Shown one piece after another: positions 24,314 to 38,802 of a stretch of DNA of 64,000 nucleotides. The translations under genes were made by a program, and so were the position numbers. The DNA comes from Pseudofabraea citricarpa (lineage: Eukaryota; Ascomycota; Leotiomycetes; Helotiales; Dermateaceae), in NCBI GenBank assembly GCA_029641185.1, contig JAPWGK010000009.1, positions 880,501 through 944,500 of the forward strand, given 5' to 3'. The notes below the pieces were generated by a model. That model did not search any database. It was not told the origin of the DNA and saw only the letters and a list, made by a program, of their open reading frames with translations. Each line of letters begins with the position of its first letter. Within the stretch, counting starts at the first letter, position 1.

Positions 24314-26959
24314 ATGGCGCAGCAACTGAGCCCAAAGGAACGGTCGCTTTTTCAGACAGTTGTTCGCAGCTACGAGGATAAGCAGTACAAGAAAGGTATG
24401 AGCACCTCTCTGACTCGCTTTGCTTCTACGCTCTGGCTATATACTGACCGATTGAAGGTATCAAGGCTGCCGAGCAGATCTTGAGGAAGAATCCCAAGCA
24501 TGGAGAGACACTTGCTATGAAAGCTCTGATTATGAACTCTCAGGGGAAGACCGATGAAGCTTTTGCTCTTGCCAAGGTGGCCCTCCAATGCGACATGAAA
24601 TCCCATGTCTGCTGGCACGTATACGGATTACTCTATCGTGCAGTAAAGAACTTTGAGGAGGCGATCAAAGCATACAAGTTCGCATTGAGGTTAGAACCAG
24701 AATCGGCACAGATTCAACGAGATTTGGCACTTCTACAAATACAAATGCGAGATTATCAGGGTTACCTTGCAAGCCGAAGGGCTATGCTAGCGGCGCGATC
24801 TACCATAAGACAGAATTGGACTGCTTTGGCGGTAGCTCATCATCTGAACGGAGATCCTGTAGAAGCTGAAGGTGTTTTGACTACATATGAAGGGACTTTG
24901 AAGGGACCTCCCCCTAAATCAGACTTCGAAAACTCCGAGGCCATAATGTATAAGAATTCGTTGATTGCTGAGCAAGGTGATATACAAAGAGCTCTAGATC
25001 ACCTCGATTCAGCTGCAAAGCAAAATCTTGATCGTCTGGCAGTTTTGGAACTCCGTGCTACATACCTTGCAAGTCTAGGACGTAAGGAGGAATGCGCCAA
25101 AGCATACCGGGCATTGTTGGACCGCAATTCTGAGTATAAGCTCTACTATGATGCTTTGGTACAGGCTTTGAACATAGATCCAACAGATCTCGACGCGAGA
25201 AAGGCAGTCTATGATGAGTACGCAGAGAAGTACCCAAGATGTGACGCTGCACGCCGATTACCTTTGGACTTTTTAGAAGGTGCGTTTCCTATAAAAACGT
25301 GTTATTGGCTTACTGATGGGGATCATAGGTGAGGCTTTCCGCGCCGCTGCAGACAAGTATATCAATCGTATGCTTGACAAAGGTGTTCCATCAACTTTCG
25401 CAAACCTGAAACATCTTTATTCAAATCCTTCCAAAAAAGAGATATTGCCGTCTGTAGTACAAGCTTACATCGAGAGCAAAAAAAGCCAAACTAACGATGA
25501 ACCAAAACGGAATGGAGATACGTCGAAGGGTGACTCGGCCGCTTTCTACTTTCTTGCTCAGCACTACAATTACTATCTGAGTCGCGACCTTGACAAAGCT
25601 ATGGAATATATCGAGAAGGCAATTGAGTTAGAGCCAAAAAGTGTCGACTTTCATATGACCAAGGCACGCATATGGAAGCATTATGGCAATACCCAAAAGG
25701 CATCAGAAGTTATGGAGCAAGCCCGGGAGTTAGATGTTAGAGACCGACATATCAACACAAAAGCTGCGAAGTATCAGCTCCGGAACAATGAGTCGGAAGC
25801 TGCTTTAAAGACCTTGGGTCTGTTCACGCGGGCAGAGACGGTTGGAGGTCCCCTTGCTGATCTCCACGATATGCAATGTATGTGGTTCCTGACAGAGGAT
25901 GGTGAGTCATATGCTCGACAAGGGAAGCCTGGTCTAGCTTTGAAGCGCTTCACATCTATCTTCAACATCTTTGATGTCTGGCAAGAAGACCAATTTGACT
26001 TCCACAGCTTCTCCCTCCGCAAGGGTCAAATCAGAGCATATGTTGATATGATCAAGTGGGAGGATCACCTAAGAGAGCATCCATTTTATAGCCGTGCTGC
26101 CCTATCCGCCATTGATGTTTATATCAAAATCCATGACAAGCCCAGTGCAAATGGGACGAATGGGGGTGCTGATGAGAACGAGGAGGATGCCGCAGAGCGA
26201 AAGAAGGCTGCTAAGAAGGCAAGAAAGGAGGCTCAGAAGGCCGAAAGAGAGGCCGCTGCAAAGAAGGCAGAGCCGAACAAACCAACAAAAGAGACAGATA
26301 CCGACCTCAAAAAGAAGGATGATGACCCAGAGGGGGTCAAGCTGGCCGCAACTACCGAGCCTCTCATTGACGCTATGAAATTTCTGACACCTCTTCTCCA
26401 ATTCAGCCCAAATAGCATCGATGCTCAAACGGCCGGGTTTGAGGTATTTTATCGACGAAGTAAGTTCTTCAATCAATGACCTTTGATTGAGCTAACAAGT
26501 CCTCTAGAGAAGTACGCTCTGGCTTTGAAGTGCCTCCTAGCCGCTGCTAAAATTGATGCCGAACATCCTAAGGTCCATGAACAGATTGTTCGTTTCAAGC
26601 AAATTATTGACAGCGACGCTGAGGCAATCAATGCCAAGTCCGCAGAAGTGATCAAGTCAGAATTCACGCTTCTATCAGAACCACCCGTGAAATACAATGA
26701 CAGTTATCTTGCCAAGCACAAAGACAGTGCTAGAAGCATCCTTGCTGCACTGCGTGTTCGCCGATTATTATCACCGAACTCAGCATCGAGTTGTGAAAAG
26801 GATGTCGCAGCTGTTTTGAGCCTGCCTGCCATTACTTCGGAAGAGGCCACCGAGGCATTGGATCTTCTTACATCGTGGAAGAGTTCTGAGCTTGAGGCCT
26901 TCCGGTCGGGTGCAGCAGCAAAATGGCCAAACGCATTAGTTTTCCAGTCGACAAAGTGA
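24314..26959 (+). CDS. NAT1: NatA N-terminal acetyltransferase auxiliary subunit (Naa15/Nat1)
   Basis: Exons 24314-24395, 24458-25279, 25329-26459 and 26508-26959 give 828 residues, the family size. All three introns are phase 1 and 48-62 bp. The protein starts MAQQLSPKERSLFQTVVRSYE and continues as TPR-like helices (KHGETLAMKALIMNSQGKT, VCWHVYGLLYRAVKNFEEAIKAYK), as in NatA's ring-shaped scaffold. Around residues 590-625 there is a Lys/Ala/Glu-rich helix typical of the subunit. It anchors the catalytic subunit Naa10 to ribosomes, where nascent chains starting with Ser, Ala, Thr, Gly, Cys or Val are acetylated. Confidence 0.95.
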
Positions 26960-27421
26960 GAAGGAGCTTGTTGAAGTGGTGACCTCTTAACAGGGGCCTA
27001 TGGTCCTACTCGAATTATTGTGCTCACATGTACTTACTAGTTATGCAGGCGATAAGCTAGCATGCTTTGAAGCGATGAAGTGCTTTGGAGGACGTGAAAA
27101 GAAACCTGGCATGCAATTTTTGGCATTGAGTTACATAGAGAAAAGCGTTGGGGACATTATGATCTGGGTAGGCCGCCCGTGTGGGAAAGGAAAAGTTGTC
27201 AACAGTAGATGTCGGATAAAAGGGGCAAATGTATTGTCGAATATGAATATGCATTCAGAGGAGATTATGTATTTATCCTGATTATGTGCCCATCAAGGAT
27301 CCCGCTGCAAATAATGTGCTATGCCATGCAAACCATATGATACACCAACCTGCAACTTAATCCCTTCTATGATAACAGCCCAGAATAATCAAACAATATC
27401 TTACAACACTACTGGTATATT
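26960..27421. other. Convergent 3' region NAT1/TIM54
   Basis: 462 bp between two stop codons; an open frame at 27000-27281 has no family features and I treat it as 3' UTR. Confidence 0.6.
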
Positions 27422-28869
27422 CTATTCCAGTATTTCTTCGTCTCCAGTCACAAGTGGTTCGGTCTTCTTTGGGCCAAATCCGAGATAGCTCTTGCCGGCC
27501 CGCAGACCAGATCTGATACCACCCTTGATCCAGCCTTCGATCTCCTCCTCAGGGACCACAATGGACTTGGCCTTCTCCTCGTCCTTAGCTGTCAATTCAG
27601 CTTTGCGCATGCGACTGGCGATTCTGGAATCGATAACCATTGGCTCGAGCCATGTTCGCTCTGGTTCGCCATCTACACGGACACGCGCTGCCTTGTGCCA
27701 TTCCTTTTCTTCGTTGGCAAGGACTGCTTCTTGCTCTGTTCCCGAAACTGTCTCGGAGGAAGGCGAGAGTTCGGAGGCTGTGACCGTGCTGTTGTACGGT
27801 CGGTAGGTGGAGAGGATGATAGCTGCTGTTTCGCGGCCGATCGAGTCTGCCAGAGCTCGCCTGTTCAGAAAGCGATATAGGCGTTTGGGGGTGTTGAGAA
27901 AGCCTAGGATGTGTGGGAAGGCAATGGGCTGTGAAGGGTCGAATTCTGTTGGAAGCTCTGCAGGAGCCTCGACTGACTTGTAGTCTATAGTTGAAATGAA
28001 GGGTGCTAGCTTGGTAGGCTTTGCTTTCTCCTCGGCTGGTGGTGTCGTCTCAGCTGGCGGCGCATCGGTTTGTCCTGGTGATGAGTGTATGGTGATTCCT
28101 GGGAGGGTCTCTGGCACCTCTGGCTTGCTCTCTTCCATTGGTGTGACCTCAACTGGTTCCGGTCGTGGAGGTTCTGTCAAAGGTCCAAGCCAGCCTTCGT
28201 GTAAACCTCTTACATACTCTTTCCATGTATGACGTCCAATCACAATATCTCCTGCTGGTCCATCGAATTCTGTTACTCCCTGGCTCTGGCGAGCTCGCAG
28301 AATTGGATCCTCCTCCTCAGCTCTTAGGTCCGCCGGTAATCTCGACTTGCGGATCTTCTCTGCCAATTCTGCCCTGATGTCGCCCTCCTTTCTCCCTTGT
28401 ATAAATTCCCAGTCCAATCCAGATGCCACCAAGATCGGTTTCACGTATTCCTTGAAGTGGTTCTGCGACACCCTTAATCCATCTGTTGGTGGTGCTTCTA
28501 AAAATACTGTCAGTGTCCTAGGCATTGCTTTTGTATCCAGCTTTTCTTTTGCAACATGCTCGACCAGCTTGCACCATTTTCTCTGTGCTCGCTTCTTCTC
28601 CCTCTTGTCGTATATCACGGCCGCAGTGAAAGATCCAGTGATGGTGAGGAAGATTGACCAATTTCTGGAAGGGAGTTTCGGTCGGAAGTTTTCTCCAAGC
28701 CCCATATACTTGTAGATGGGGTTCGGCGGTCGGAGAGGCTTTGCAGCTTTCGCATCTGGTTTAATCTCGGGTTTTGCAGCTGCGGCGGCATTCTGATACT
28801 TGGTTAGGAGAAGTTCACTGAGTTGCGTGGTGAACTTACGTCTGCCTCTGGCAGCTTGGTGTCTGCCAT
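27422..28869 (-). CDS. TIM54: Mitochondrial import inner membrane translocase subunit Tim54
   Basis: Exons 28840-28869 and 27422-28792 give 466 residues. The first exon encodes MADTKLPEAD. A single membrane segment (about residues 54-71, WSIFLTITGSFTAAVIY) is followed by DKREKKRAQRKWCKLVEHVAKEKL, then PRTLTVFLEAPPTDGL, the Tim54 signature. HTWKEYVRGLHEGWLGPL is also typical. A Pro/Glu-rich middle is variable. Tim54 is part of the TIM22 complex that inserts carrier proteins, such as the one encoded 6 kb away, into the inner membrane. The N-out topology is known for the family. Confidence 0.92.
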
Positions 28870-29742
28870 CTGGTATCTTGCCAATTACTGAGCGGTTCCT
28901 TTGTTTAGTGATCTGCTATGCAAATATTTTGATCCGCAATCGCTCTAGAATCTGGGACCGTGTGAAGTAGTTAATCAGACTACCCTAAAATTATTAGTAG
29001 TGATGGCTAGTTGAGCTAATTTGATAAGAGCCCAAAATTTTGACATGTTAATCCGTTCCGTACGGCGGCCGCTAAGTTGCTAGGGTGCCGCGACCGAGAC
29101 CGAGCCGTCAGTTGTAATGTCACGTGAAGATAGTGGTTTGTGAATCCCAAGGGTCTTTCAGATTCTCATGGGCAGCGATTCTTCGATTGAAGCGCGTCAT
29201 GCCCCAAAGACTAACCCAATGGATTGCTCTCTAGGCCTCGCAAGGCACAAGGCAGGTTCAAGCGGTGGGAAACACAAGTTCCTATCAAGGGTAACCGCTG
29301 TGTCGCTCTCTGTTTGAGCATGGATTCCTGGTTGCACATGATGGAAAACAAACCAGATTCCAAAGCACAGATGGTGAAAACATCCGACAATCAATGAGTA
29401 AGTGAGTTGCATCCTTCACCCACCTCACACAATCAAGATGACGTTTGGACGGACCAGATCTTGGAGGCGGGATCAGCCGGGAAATAGCGAGCGATCAACG
29501 CATCTGAGATCGGGATGGAGGCTCGTAAGGAGACTTAGCTAAGATCCTTTTGACTTCCTCCGCAAAGAATGGCTCTCGATTAGCGCTATGCATCAATGCT
29601 TGTTGATACGGTACCGTACCGTACGGTAGCAACGATACGAGGGAGATCTCGAGAGGCGCAGTCCAGACGAACGCAAAGAATGTCCAGAATCATGAGACCA
29701 AGACTCCTTGCTTGGATAGCAGACAATGGTGTGATGTGCGCA

Positions 29743-29787
29743 TGCTTGTGCTTGTGCTTATGCTCATGCTGGTGGTGGTGGTGGTGG
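29743..29787 (+). repeat. TGCTTG / TGG simple repeats
   Basis: Imperfect GCTTGT hexamers merge into six GGT/TGG units upstream of the NDR kinase. Confidence 0.75.
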
Positions 29788-30072
29788 AAGCATTCTCACC
29801 CACGTGGAGGGACTTCCATTCCGATTCAGTCACAACCCCAGGATCTGGAGCGAGGATATCGTGAGCGTCCGCGTCTCGCCAGCTGGAGAGGCGGGATGTT
29901 CGTTTGCTGCGAAGTTGAGAAGTGACAGAAGTGACAGAAGTGTGAGCGGAAGTGGGTTGGTCGGTCACATCAGGGGCTGCCTTGCATGCTGCAGCAAGGC
30001 CAAATAATGCTGCTGAAAGGCAGTGGAAGCATGAAGAGATGATATGCTTAAAACAAAAACAGGCGGCAAAGC

Positions 30073-30110
30073 AACAGCAGACAGCAGACAGCAGACAGAC
30101 AGACAGCAGA
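30073..30110 (+). repeat. GCAGACA/CAGA tandem repeat
   Basis: Units of GCAGACA and ACAGAC in the presumed leader of the kinase gene. Confidence 0.75.
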
Positions 30111-30171
30111 GGAAAAAGCACTGATCAGATACCTGCAGCACAGTATAGTATTCTGCCACACCCCTCCACCC

Positions 30172-30200
30172 CTTTCCTGCTTTCCTGCTTTCCTGCTTTC
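30172..30200 (+). repeat. TTTCCTGC octamer repeat
   Basis: Three to four head-to-tail TTTCCTGC units, echoed nearby as CTTCCTGCTTGCC. Pyrimidine-rich on the kinase's sense strand. Confidence 0.8.
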
Positions 30201-30849
30201 AAGGTTTCCCGCCTTCCTGCTTGCCTGACACCTGCGTGCTACCTACCTCCTGTCCCTATACATCTCTTCCTGCTTATGTTGTGCAACTACAACCTGACGA
30301 GAGACCAGAAGAAAGCATTTGTGCCTGACCCCTTTTCCCAAGCAGCTCGGTCGTCCGCACATGCATACTCGGCTTTGACCAATAGGCCTCGACCGCCCTT
30401 CTCGCGTGCAGCATCGTTTTGTATGGACTCTGTCTCTCTCGCTCTCGCTCTCACTCCTGAACGACCTGTAACAACAAAACAACCTTCAGAGCGTCGAGAA
30501 AGTGAGGCACTGCCCAGATCTCCTCTGCCAGCTCCGTGAGACCTTCTTATTTCTCCAATCTGCTGCCCACGGCCGCTTTGAAGGGGGCGCATTCACTGCA
30601 GAGACGATCTGACCGTCACTTGCCCACTCACGAACAACACACTCCAATAACCTGGAGCCATTGAAAAGGCGGAGTAATTTTGAGCTTGCACTCAACATCA
30701 CTACTACCTGGGCTTTGGTCGCCCGTTTACTCCCCGACATCCTCCCTCACTCGATCTTCGACCGTCGCAGTTCACACTTGCTCTTTCAACACCACCGCCA
30801 GACACCCACCCCGAATTAGATCGAAAGCCCAAGATCGAAATCCAACACG

Positions 30850-32993
<2,144 letters not shown>

Positions 32994-33440
32994 TTGCAAC
33001 ATCTGCATTTTAATTGGTAGGATGTGTAATCTAATATATGTTGTCAACCGAGCATAAAACATTCAATGTCCTGGTCACTTCTATATGTTCACCAGGGATT
33101 GAGCCACTATCATGCTGCTTTAGATGCAGCACTTCCGTCAGATACCATTAGCGTTGCATCGTGCCTCGAAGGATCATATAACATGACTCATCTGATTTTA
33201 TCAGCTTGTATGGTTGTGGATTGCTTTTGTACATTGAGCAGGCAGTCATGTCCTCCCGATTTCTAGCATACAATTGCATACCGAAGATGTTGGTTCTGCA
33301 TCAAGGCGCTAGGGAATGATTATAATGGAAGTCATGCCTCAGATAGGACCTTCTCAATGAAAGAAAATCAAGAACTGCCTTTCCTTGTGATGACAATTGA
33401 CCCTGATGAACTCCTGTAACTCCTTTCCCTGCTTTTTCCA
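32994..33440. other. Convergent 3' region kinase/SF3a2
   Basis: 447 bp of 3' flank shared by two convergent genes; nothing else seen. Confidence 0.6.
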
Positions 33441-34175
33441 TCATCTTCTAGAGATGCCTGAAGGAGCCAGACCCGGTACTCCACTGTATCTCTCTTCTCT
33501 CTCCGTCTTAAATATGACCTGAACCCAGAATTCCTTCAAATCTGCATCCCACCAAGTCCAAAACCTTTCGTTGGTCCTATCCACCTCCCGTGCCTGTAAT
33601 TTAAAGCCACAAGTCTCGTACGGTTCGGCTGCAACAAGCATATACTGAAAGTTCTTGTCCGGAGGGTCCTCGATCTTTTGCTCGAATGCGCTCATGAATC
33701 GAACCTTGGGTTGCACATCTGGAGAGATCTCTGGGTACTGTAGTTGGAAAAGCAGGCCTTGCTGCCTTGTCGTAGGATCTCTTGTCTTCGTAATCTTATA
33801 ACCAGGTCGACCAATCTTGACTATGTTTCTACGAACATTGACCTGTGCTCCCACCATGCCAACAGGCAGCCCAGTAATCGGATCGACACCAGCGCGTCCT
33901 TCCTTCTGCTCTCTGGCTGCGCGACGCGCCAGGTTCGTTTGATGCTTGCGACCCTGAGTATGTGCCAGGTATGATCCATCGTTCTGATGGACCGTCAGAC
34001 AAAGCCGACATTCGAACGATCCGACGTGGTTCTTGAAGAAGTACGGGTCTTTGTCTAGGTCGATGGTCTCGAGGGCGAGCTTGCGGAGACGTTCTCTTCG
34101 ATCGGCATTCGTCGATGAGGTTGATGCCACTCCACCACCACCAAACTTCGAACCGGCGCGATTTTGATAATCCAT
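33441..34175 (-). CDS. PRP11: Splicing factor 3A subunit 2 (SF3a66/Prp11)
   Basis: Single exon, 244 residues. MDYQNRAGSKFGGGGVAS, then a matrin-type C2H2 finger (FECRLC..H.....H) around residues 52-78 and GRPGYKITKTRDP are diagnostic. LLFQLQYPEI and the segment to WWDADLKEFWVQVIFK complete the fold. The long Pro-rich tail of animal SF3A2 is absent, as usual in fungi. It is part of the SF3a complex in the U2 snRNP, next to the branch point. It shares a 195-bp promoter region with the tubulin cofactor gene. Unlike most neighbours it has no intron. Confidence 0.96.
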   Translation of the reverse strand: MDYQNRAGSKFGGGGVASTSSTNADRRERLRKLALETIDLDKDPYFFKNHVGSFECRLCLTVHQNDGSYLAHTQGRKHQTNLARRAAREQKEGRAGVDPITGLPVGMVGAQVNVRRNIVKIGRPGYKITKTRDPTTRQQGLLFQLQYPEISPDVQPKVRFMSAFEQKIEDPPDKNFQYMLVAAEPYETCGFKLQAREVDRTNERFWTWWDADLKEFWVQVIFKTEREERYSGVPGLAPSGISRR

Positions 34176-34370
34176 CTTGATGTCGGGGACAGATCAGTGG
34201 TGAAAGAGTTGTTTACTTCAATTGGCTGAGGGTGAAGGCGATGAGCTTGCGACGAGGTTGAAGGCGGTGGCAGATGAAAAATCTCGCGTATCGCACGGCT
34301 GAGCCTTTTTCGCAAGGCTGACCTCGTTCCGTCAACAAACTACAGTACATACCTACAGAATTATGTAGCA
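34176..34370. promoter_or_regulatory. Bidirectional promoter SF3a2 / tubulin cofactor E
   Basis: Only 195 bp separate two divergent start codons, so both promoters must be here or overlap. No TATA box stands out. Confidence 0.65.
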
Positions 34371-36296
34371 ATGGCGCCGAACTATGTGGTAGGCCAGCGC
34401 CTCTCCCTGCGATCAGAACTCTGCACCATTCGGTATGTCGGTCCCATCTTTGGGACGAGCAATGAAAATGAAGAGTGGCTTGGAGTTGAGTGGGATGATG
34501 CAACGCGAGGCAAACACGATGGAAGCCATAACGGCAAGAGATACTTCGAGTGTAAGTTTATCAGACTGGTGCTTATTTTTCTAGTGTATACTTACTTTGC
34601 TTGAAACAGGCAAAAGCTCTTCCAAGACTGCGGCGTCTTTTTTAAAGTTAAACAAACTATTGCCAGACAGGCCCCAGAGCTTCGTGGAGGCCGTCCATCA
34701 AAAATATGCCACGCAGATCACTAACCAGCTAGCCACTGCCGTGTTTGAGCAGCAAATTATGATCTCCGGTGGGAAGGTCGCCGAAGAAGTAGGGTTTGAC
34801 AAGATCAGAACACAGCTAGCTCAGTTGAATGAGTTGAAAATTGTCGTCGTTGATGGTTTGAGTATCAGTTCTGCTGAAATTCCTGGCAAAGCTATTAGGG
34901 AGGTCTGTCCCAAGATTGTCGAGCTTGATCTGAGTCGAAATCTGTTTGATAACTGCCTTCCCATGGCCAAGATATGTAAACAGTTGGACAATCTCAAGAC
35001 ATTGAGACTGAAGTAAGTCAGTATTCAAATTGTGCAATAAATTGCTAACCGATCAACCATAGTGGAAACAGATTTGATATCAGAATAGAGGACCTTGATT
35101 CTGTCCTAGGGCCCTTTGAAGGTCTTCTAGAGCTGGAACTGAATGAGACTTTATTGTCCTGGGAAGATATCTGCATGTTTGCAAAACAGTCCAAGTCGCT
35201 GAAGAATCTTGCTGCTTCTTCAAACGGGTTTCAAAACATCGATCATAGTGCTTATGAGTCTGAACTAGCCGATTCTGCCATCACAAACACTATGTTAAGC
35301 TCACATGTGCAGCAATCAGGTCAAATATCTCAGCCAATTTCTATGCATTCGCTGCAAGCTAGCTTGACGTCTTTAACTCTGGAGTACAATTCGTTTCAAA
35401 GTTTAGAAGCACTGCAAGGACTAAAATCATTCCTTGCATTGGAGAAGCTTAACCTCAAAGGCAATAAAATTTCTCGTATCCGCGCACAGGAGACTGCTAC
35501 TCCATATGTTCAATTTGGTTTCGGAAACAACTTGCAATATGTGGACCTATCGTACAACGCTGTGGAGAGTTGGGATTTTGTGGACAGTTTGAAGGAGGTT
35601 TTCCCTAGTCTCACTGCCTTGAGACTTTCCAAAAATCCATTGTACGAAAATATCTCCAGGGAGGATGGAACAGCAGTGGGAGTGGATGATAGTTACATGC
35701 TCACAATAGCACGAGTTGGCGATTTGAAGAACCTGAATTACAGCAATATAACGCCAGCAGAACGGACGAATGCCGAGATGTTTTACCTCTCCCAAATTGG
35801 TAAAGCTATGGGCGAGGTTCCGGAAGAGGATGAACACATCGTCATCTCCAAGCACAAGCGATATGAAGAGCTATGCGAATTATATGGTCCTCCTGCGATT
35901 TCAAGGAAGAGCAATGAAGCAGTCAATGCTGACTTCATCGAAGCTCGGCTCATCAAGTTTGATTTCTATATGCCACCAGGAACAAAACTAGGTCAGGATC
36001 GGGAAATATGCATAGAGCGCGAACTACCCAAGGCATTCGATGTATACCGGGTCAAAGGAGTCGTTGGAAGGATGTTCTCAATTCTTCCGTTTGAGATGCG
36101 GCTTGTTTGGGAGACTGGAGAATGGGACCCAGTAGCAGGGTTTGAGGAGGACAACGAAATTGATGAAGTAAGTGGAGTGACAGACTCCGAGAAAGGCCGA
36201 TGGATGAAGAGAGAGGTCGAGATTGAAGAAAGTACGAGGCCAGTGGGTTTCTGTGTCGATGGAATGGAAGCAAGAGTTCGAGTTGAAATGAGATAA
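34371..36296 (+). CDS. PAC2: Tubulin-specific chaperone cofactor E (TBCE/Pac2)
   Basis: Exons 34371-34551, 34610-35012 and 35063-36296 encode 605 residues. An N-terminal CAP-Gly domain (WLGVEWDD, GKHDGSHNGKRYFEC) is split by intron 1. Leucine-rich repeats follow, including IVELDLSRNLFDNCLP and LEKLNLKGNKISRI, plus an LRRCT-like segment (YSNITPAERTNAEMFYLSQI). The C-terminus has a ubiquitin-like fold region. The order CAP-Gly, LRR, UBL is that of cofactor E, which helps alpha-tubulin fold and assemble dimers. The CAP-Gly signature is GKHDG in place of the usual GKNDG. Confidence 0.94.
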
Positions 36297-36761
36297 GTAT
36301 AATACCCTTCAAATATCAAGACCTAGCAGTTCTCAGTCAACACAGCAAATTTAACAAATCAACTGATGTTTTTCTTAGTCTAACCAATGACTAAATGGGC
36401 CAACGAAGTACCGGAAAGAGTTTTGCCTCTCTTGTGCTACGTTTCTCAGTGGACGCGATCAACAAGCAAATCATATGGATTTAAATCATTCCGATGCTTC
36501 ACAAGTTTGCTCACGTGCAATCTCAACAGTAGCAAGTGTTGATTGGGGTTTGCCGTTTCCCTTCATGATAAAACCGCTGTCTGTAAAGTTTCCACGTAAC
36601 CAAATGCAAACGGTGGGAATTTTGTGTTGCAGGGAATCAAGAGCTGATTTCTATATCAATAAATCCTTCTCCCTTCTGTTTCTTTGGAATTCATATCCAT
36701 TGCACCTCCATCTATTTCCCTTTTCCTTTCCCAAACACAAGTCATCAGTTTCCAGAACAAT
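36297..36761. other. Short intergenic region
   Basis: 465 bp between two + strand genes. T/C-rich tract before the CCCH gene's ATG; no other signal seen. Confidence 0.6.
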
Positions 36762-37923
36762 ATGGAGAAATCCCCAACCAAGAAGGGGCCAGGTCACTTC
36801 CTGGTCCGTAACACGGGAGAAGTCGTCCCTCTTATCCCCGTCGACGAACTCCCTCCTGATATCGAAGTCGTCGGTGCACCTCGCTCGCTTGATCTTACCG
36901 CCACCATTGGTATGTTGAATCTCGGCCTGGTCAAGGGAACAGGACATGTGTATTCGGTTGTGGCAAAGAAGAAAGAAGACGGCGACAAGAAAAAGAAGGT
37001 CGAAGAAAAAGAAAAAGAAAAAGAACAGGTTGCCATTGCAAAGTAAGTTACTTATTGAAACCTCCGAGAAGATTTTCTGTTTTCCTAGGCTTATGTCGTT
37101 CCATTTTAGACCATCTGTGACGACCAAAGTCGCTCCAGCAGAAGCTCTTCCTCCTCCCAAGACAGCTATCACTTCACCACTCGGAGGCCTCGCAACCTCC
37201 CGCCACTGTCCTGCAAATGCAACCATGAGCCCTACGCAGACGTGTAAGCACTGGTGCATGCACGGCATCTGTAAATGGGGTCAGAACTGCCGGTACCTGC
37301 ACATCATGCCGATGACGCTCTCTGGCCTACGCGAAGCTGGTCTGAACGACTGGCCCATCTGGTATCGCAACATGAACCCTGGTTATTTTCACGACTCGGT
37401 CGTGCTTGCTCAGGTTCATCAACATCCACATCCACACTCACATGCTCATGCTCAGTCTCGGAACCATGCACCTGCACATGCTAGACGAGGAGACTGCTGT
37501 GCTCACCATTATCACGGCATGGGTATCAATCCTCGTCGAGCAGCAGCGATGCAGAAGAAAGAGGATGAGCGGGCGGGACTGGAGGTTTTGCAGAGACTTA
37601 GTAGTTATACGGGACCGGGACCCCTTGCTAATCAGGAGAAGGAGAAGGAGAAGGAGAATGAGATGAAGAGAATCGAGGAGGAGCAGATCAGGAAGATTTT
37701 GAAGAAGAAGAAGGATGCCAAGGTCATGGTTGAGCGTGCTGCAGGAAGAGATGCTCGTGATTGGGAGGATGATAGTTCTGAGAGCAGTACATCTGAGGTG
37801 GAAGTGAAGAGGAATAATGCTAAGGCTGTCACTACTGCTACTGGTGGTATGACAGAGAAGGAGGGCAAGGGAATGAAGAAGAAGAGTGATGAGAAGAAGA
37901 TGGGAATGTTGGTGGATGTTTGA
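36762..37923 (+). CDS. CCCH zinc-finger protein with His-rich and charged coiled regions
   Basis: Exons 36762-37042 and 37110-37923 give 364 residues. A single CCCH finger, C-x8-C-x5-C-x3-H (CKHWCMHGICKWGQNCRYLH), lies near residues 132-151. It is followed by a segment LSGLREAGLNDWPIWYRNM, also seen near CCCH fingers of fungal proteins. Then come a His-rich stretch (HQHPHPHSHAHAQ and on) and a long Lys/Glu coil. The N-terminal domain (HFLVRNTGEVVPLIPVDELP) is conserved-looking but unnamed. Such fingers usually bind RNA; that is inferred. An alternative acceptor (TAG at 37086-37088) exists inside the intron, but the one used keeps the frame. Confidence 0.82.
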
Positions 37924-38802
37924 ATCGTGGCGCTTTTGTGGTTTGTGCCGCGTGCAGGGTTAGATGGAAGGACGAGGAGCTTGCAGGATAGATAGGTAAT
38001 GAGTAGTATCCGATAGAAAGCGAAGTCTGGGCTTTATCATAATTTATTGTTTTTGCACGAGTTTTACTTATTCTCCCCTTTTGTCCTCTCCCAGCAACCC
38101 TGCTTGCCAACGTCTTTGAAATGAGAAATTTATCACATCCCGAAGCTGTTTAAAGGTATGCCATTGGATAAAAGCGAGCATCTACATACTCTAGAGTAAA
38201 GAATATTATCGAAATATCACCTGTTCTGAAAGCAAGAAGCAAAAGCATTTGAGTACCTCCACCAAAAGCTCGAGGTACAGCCAATATAAATTGACACGGA
38301 ATTATAGCTCAAACATTAAAGGAATATCCAGCCTAAGTGTTTATGTATCTGAACAGCAAATTATGCAGTTTCCACTCAAAAATATAACAAACAGGGTAGT
38401 GTACCAACTCCAAACCGTGTATTGTTGCCTGGAGTTGTAACTCCGGTGATATTTTCTACCTTCACCATGATGGACATATTAGATCATCACTGCCTAGGTA
38501 TGATTTCCCATTTGTAGCTTATCAAGAACAATCCGACTCTGGTGATATGCAAGCTTTTTAGAGTCGTTGAACGAACTTATTATTTTTAGTCTGAAGAATA
38601 TCTCTTTTAGACTACATCTTCAGACTCAAGAGCTCCTAGATAAGCGCCTGATGCCTACCCCGTGCCTTCATACCTTTTTCTTGATCATACAATCCAAAAA
38701 CCCATGCGCTTTGATAAGCAACCTCCCGCACAAAAACGCCAGCTGCCATAAAATTCGTTCAAATCTTTACCCTCGGTCCATCCTAGTTTTAAGTCATGGC
38801 AT
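37924..38802. other. Intergenic region, AT-rich
   Basis: 879 bp. Partly 3' UTRs of the convergent neighbours. No gene. Confidence 0.55.

Larger units (their letters stand above)
28870..30849. promoter_or_regulatory. Long repeat-rich leader/promoter of the NDR kinase gene
   Basis: About 2 kb without a supported gene between TIM54 and the kinase ATG. It is studded with simple repeats on the kinase's sense strand: TGCTTG/TGG tracts (29743-29787), GCAGACA units (30073-30110) and TTTCCTGC units (30172-30200). A 12-bp palindrome lies at 29617-29628. Several CT-rich stretches precede the start codon. This would suit a long 5' UTR with RNA-level control, but no transcript evidence is available. Confidence 0.5.

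Noticed and set aside
27000..27281. 93-codon frame after NAT1
   Set aside because: Lies in the convergent 3' region and lacks domain features.
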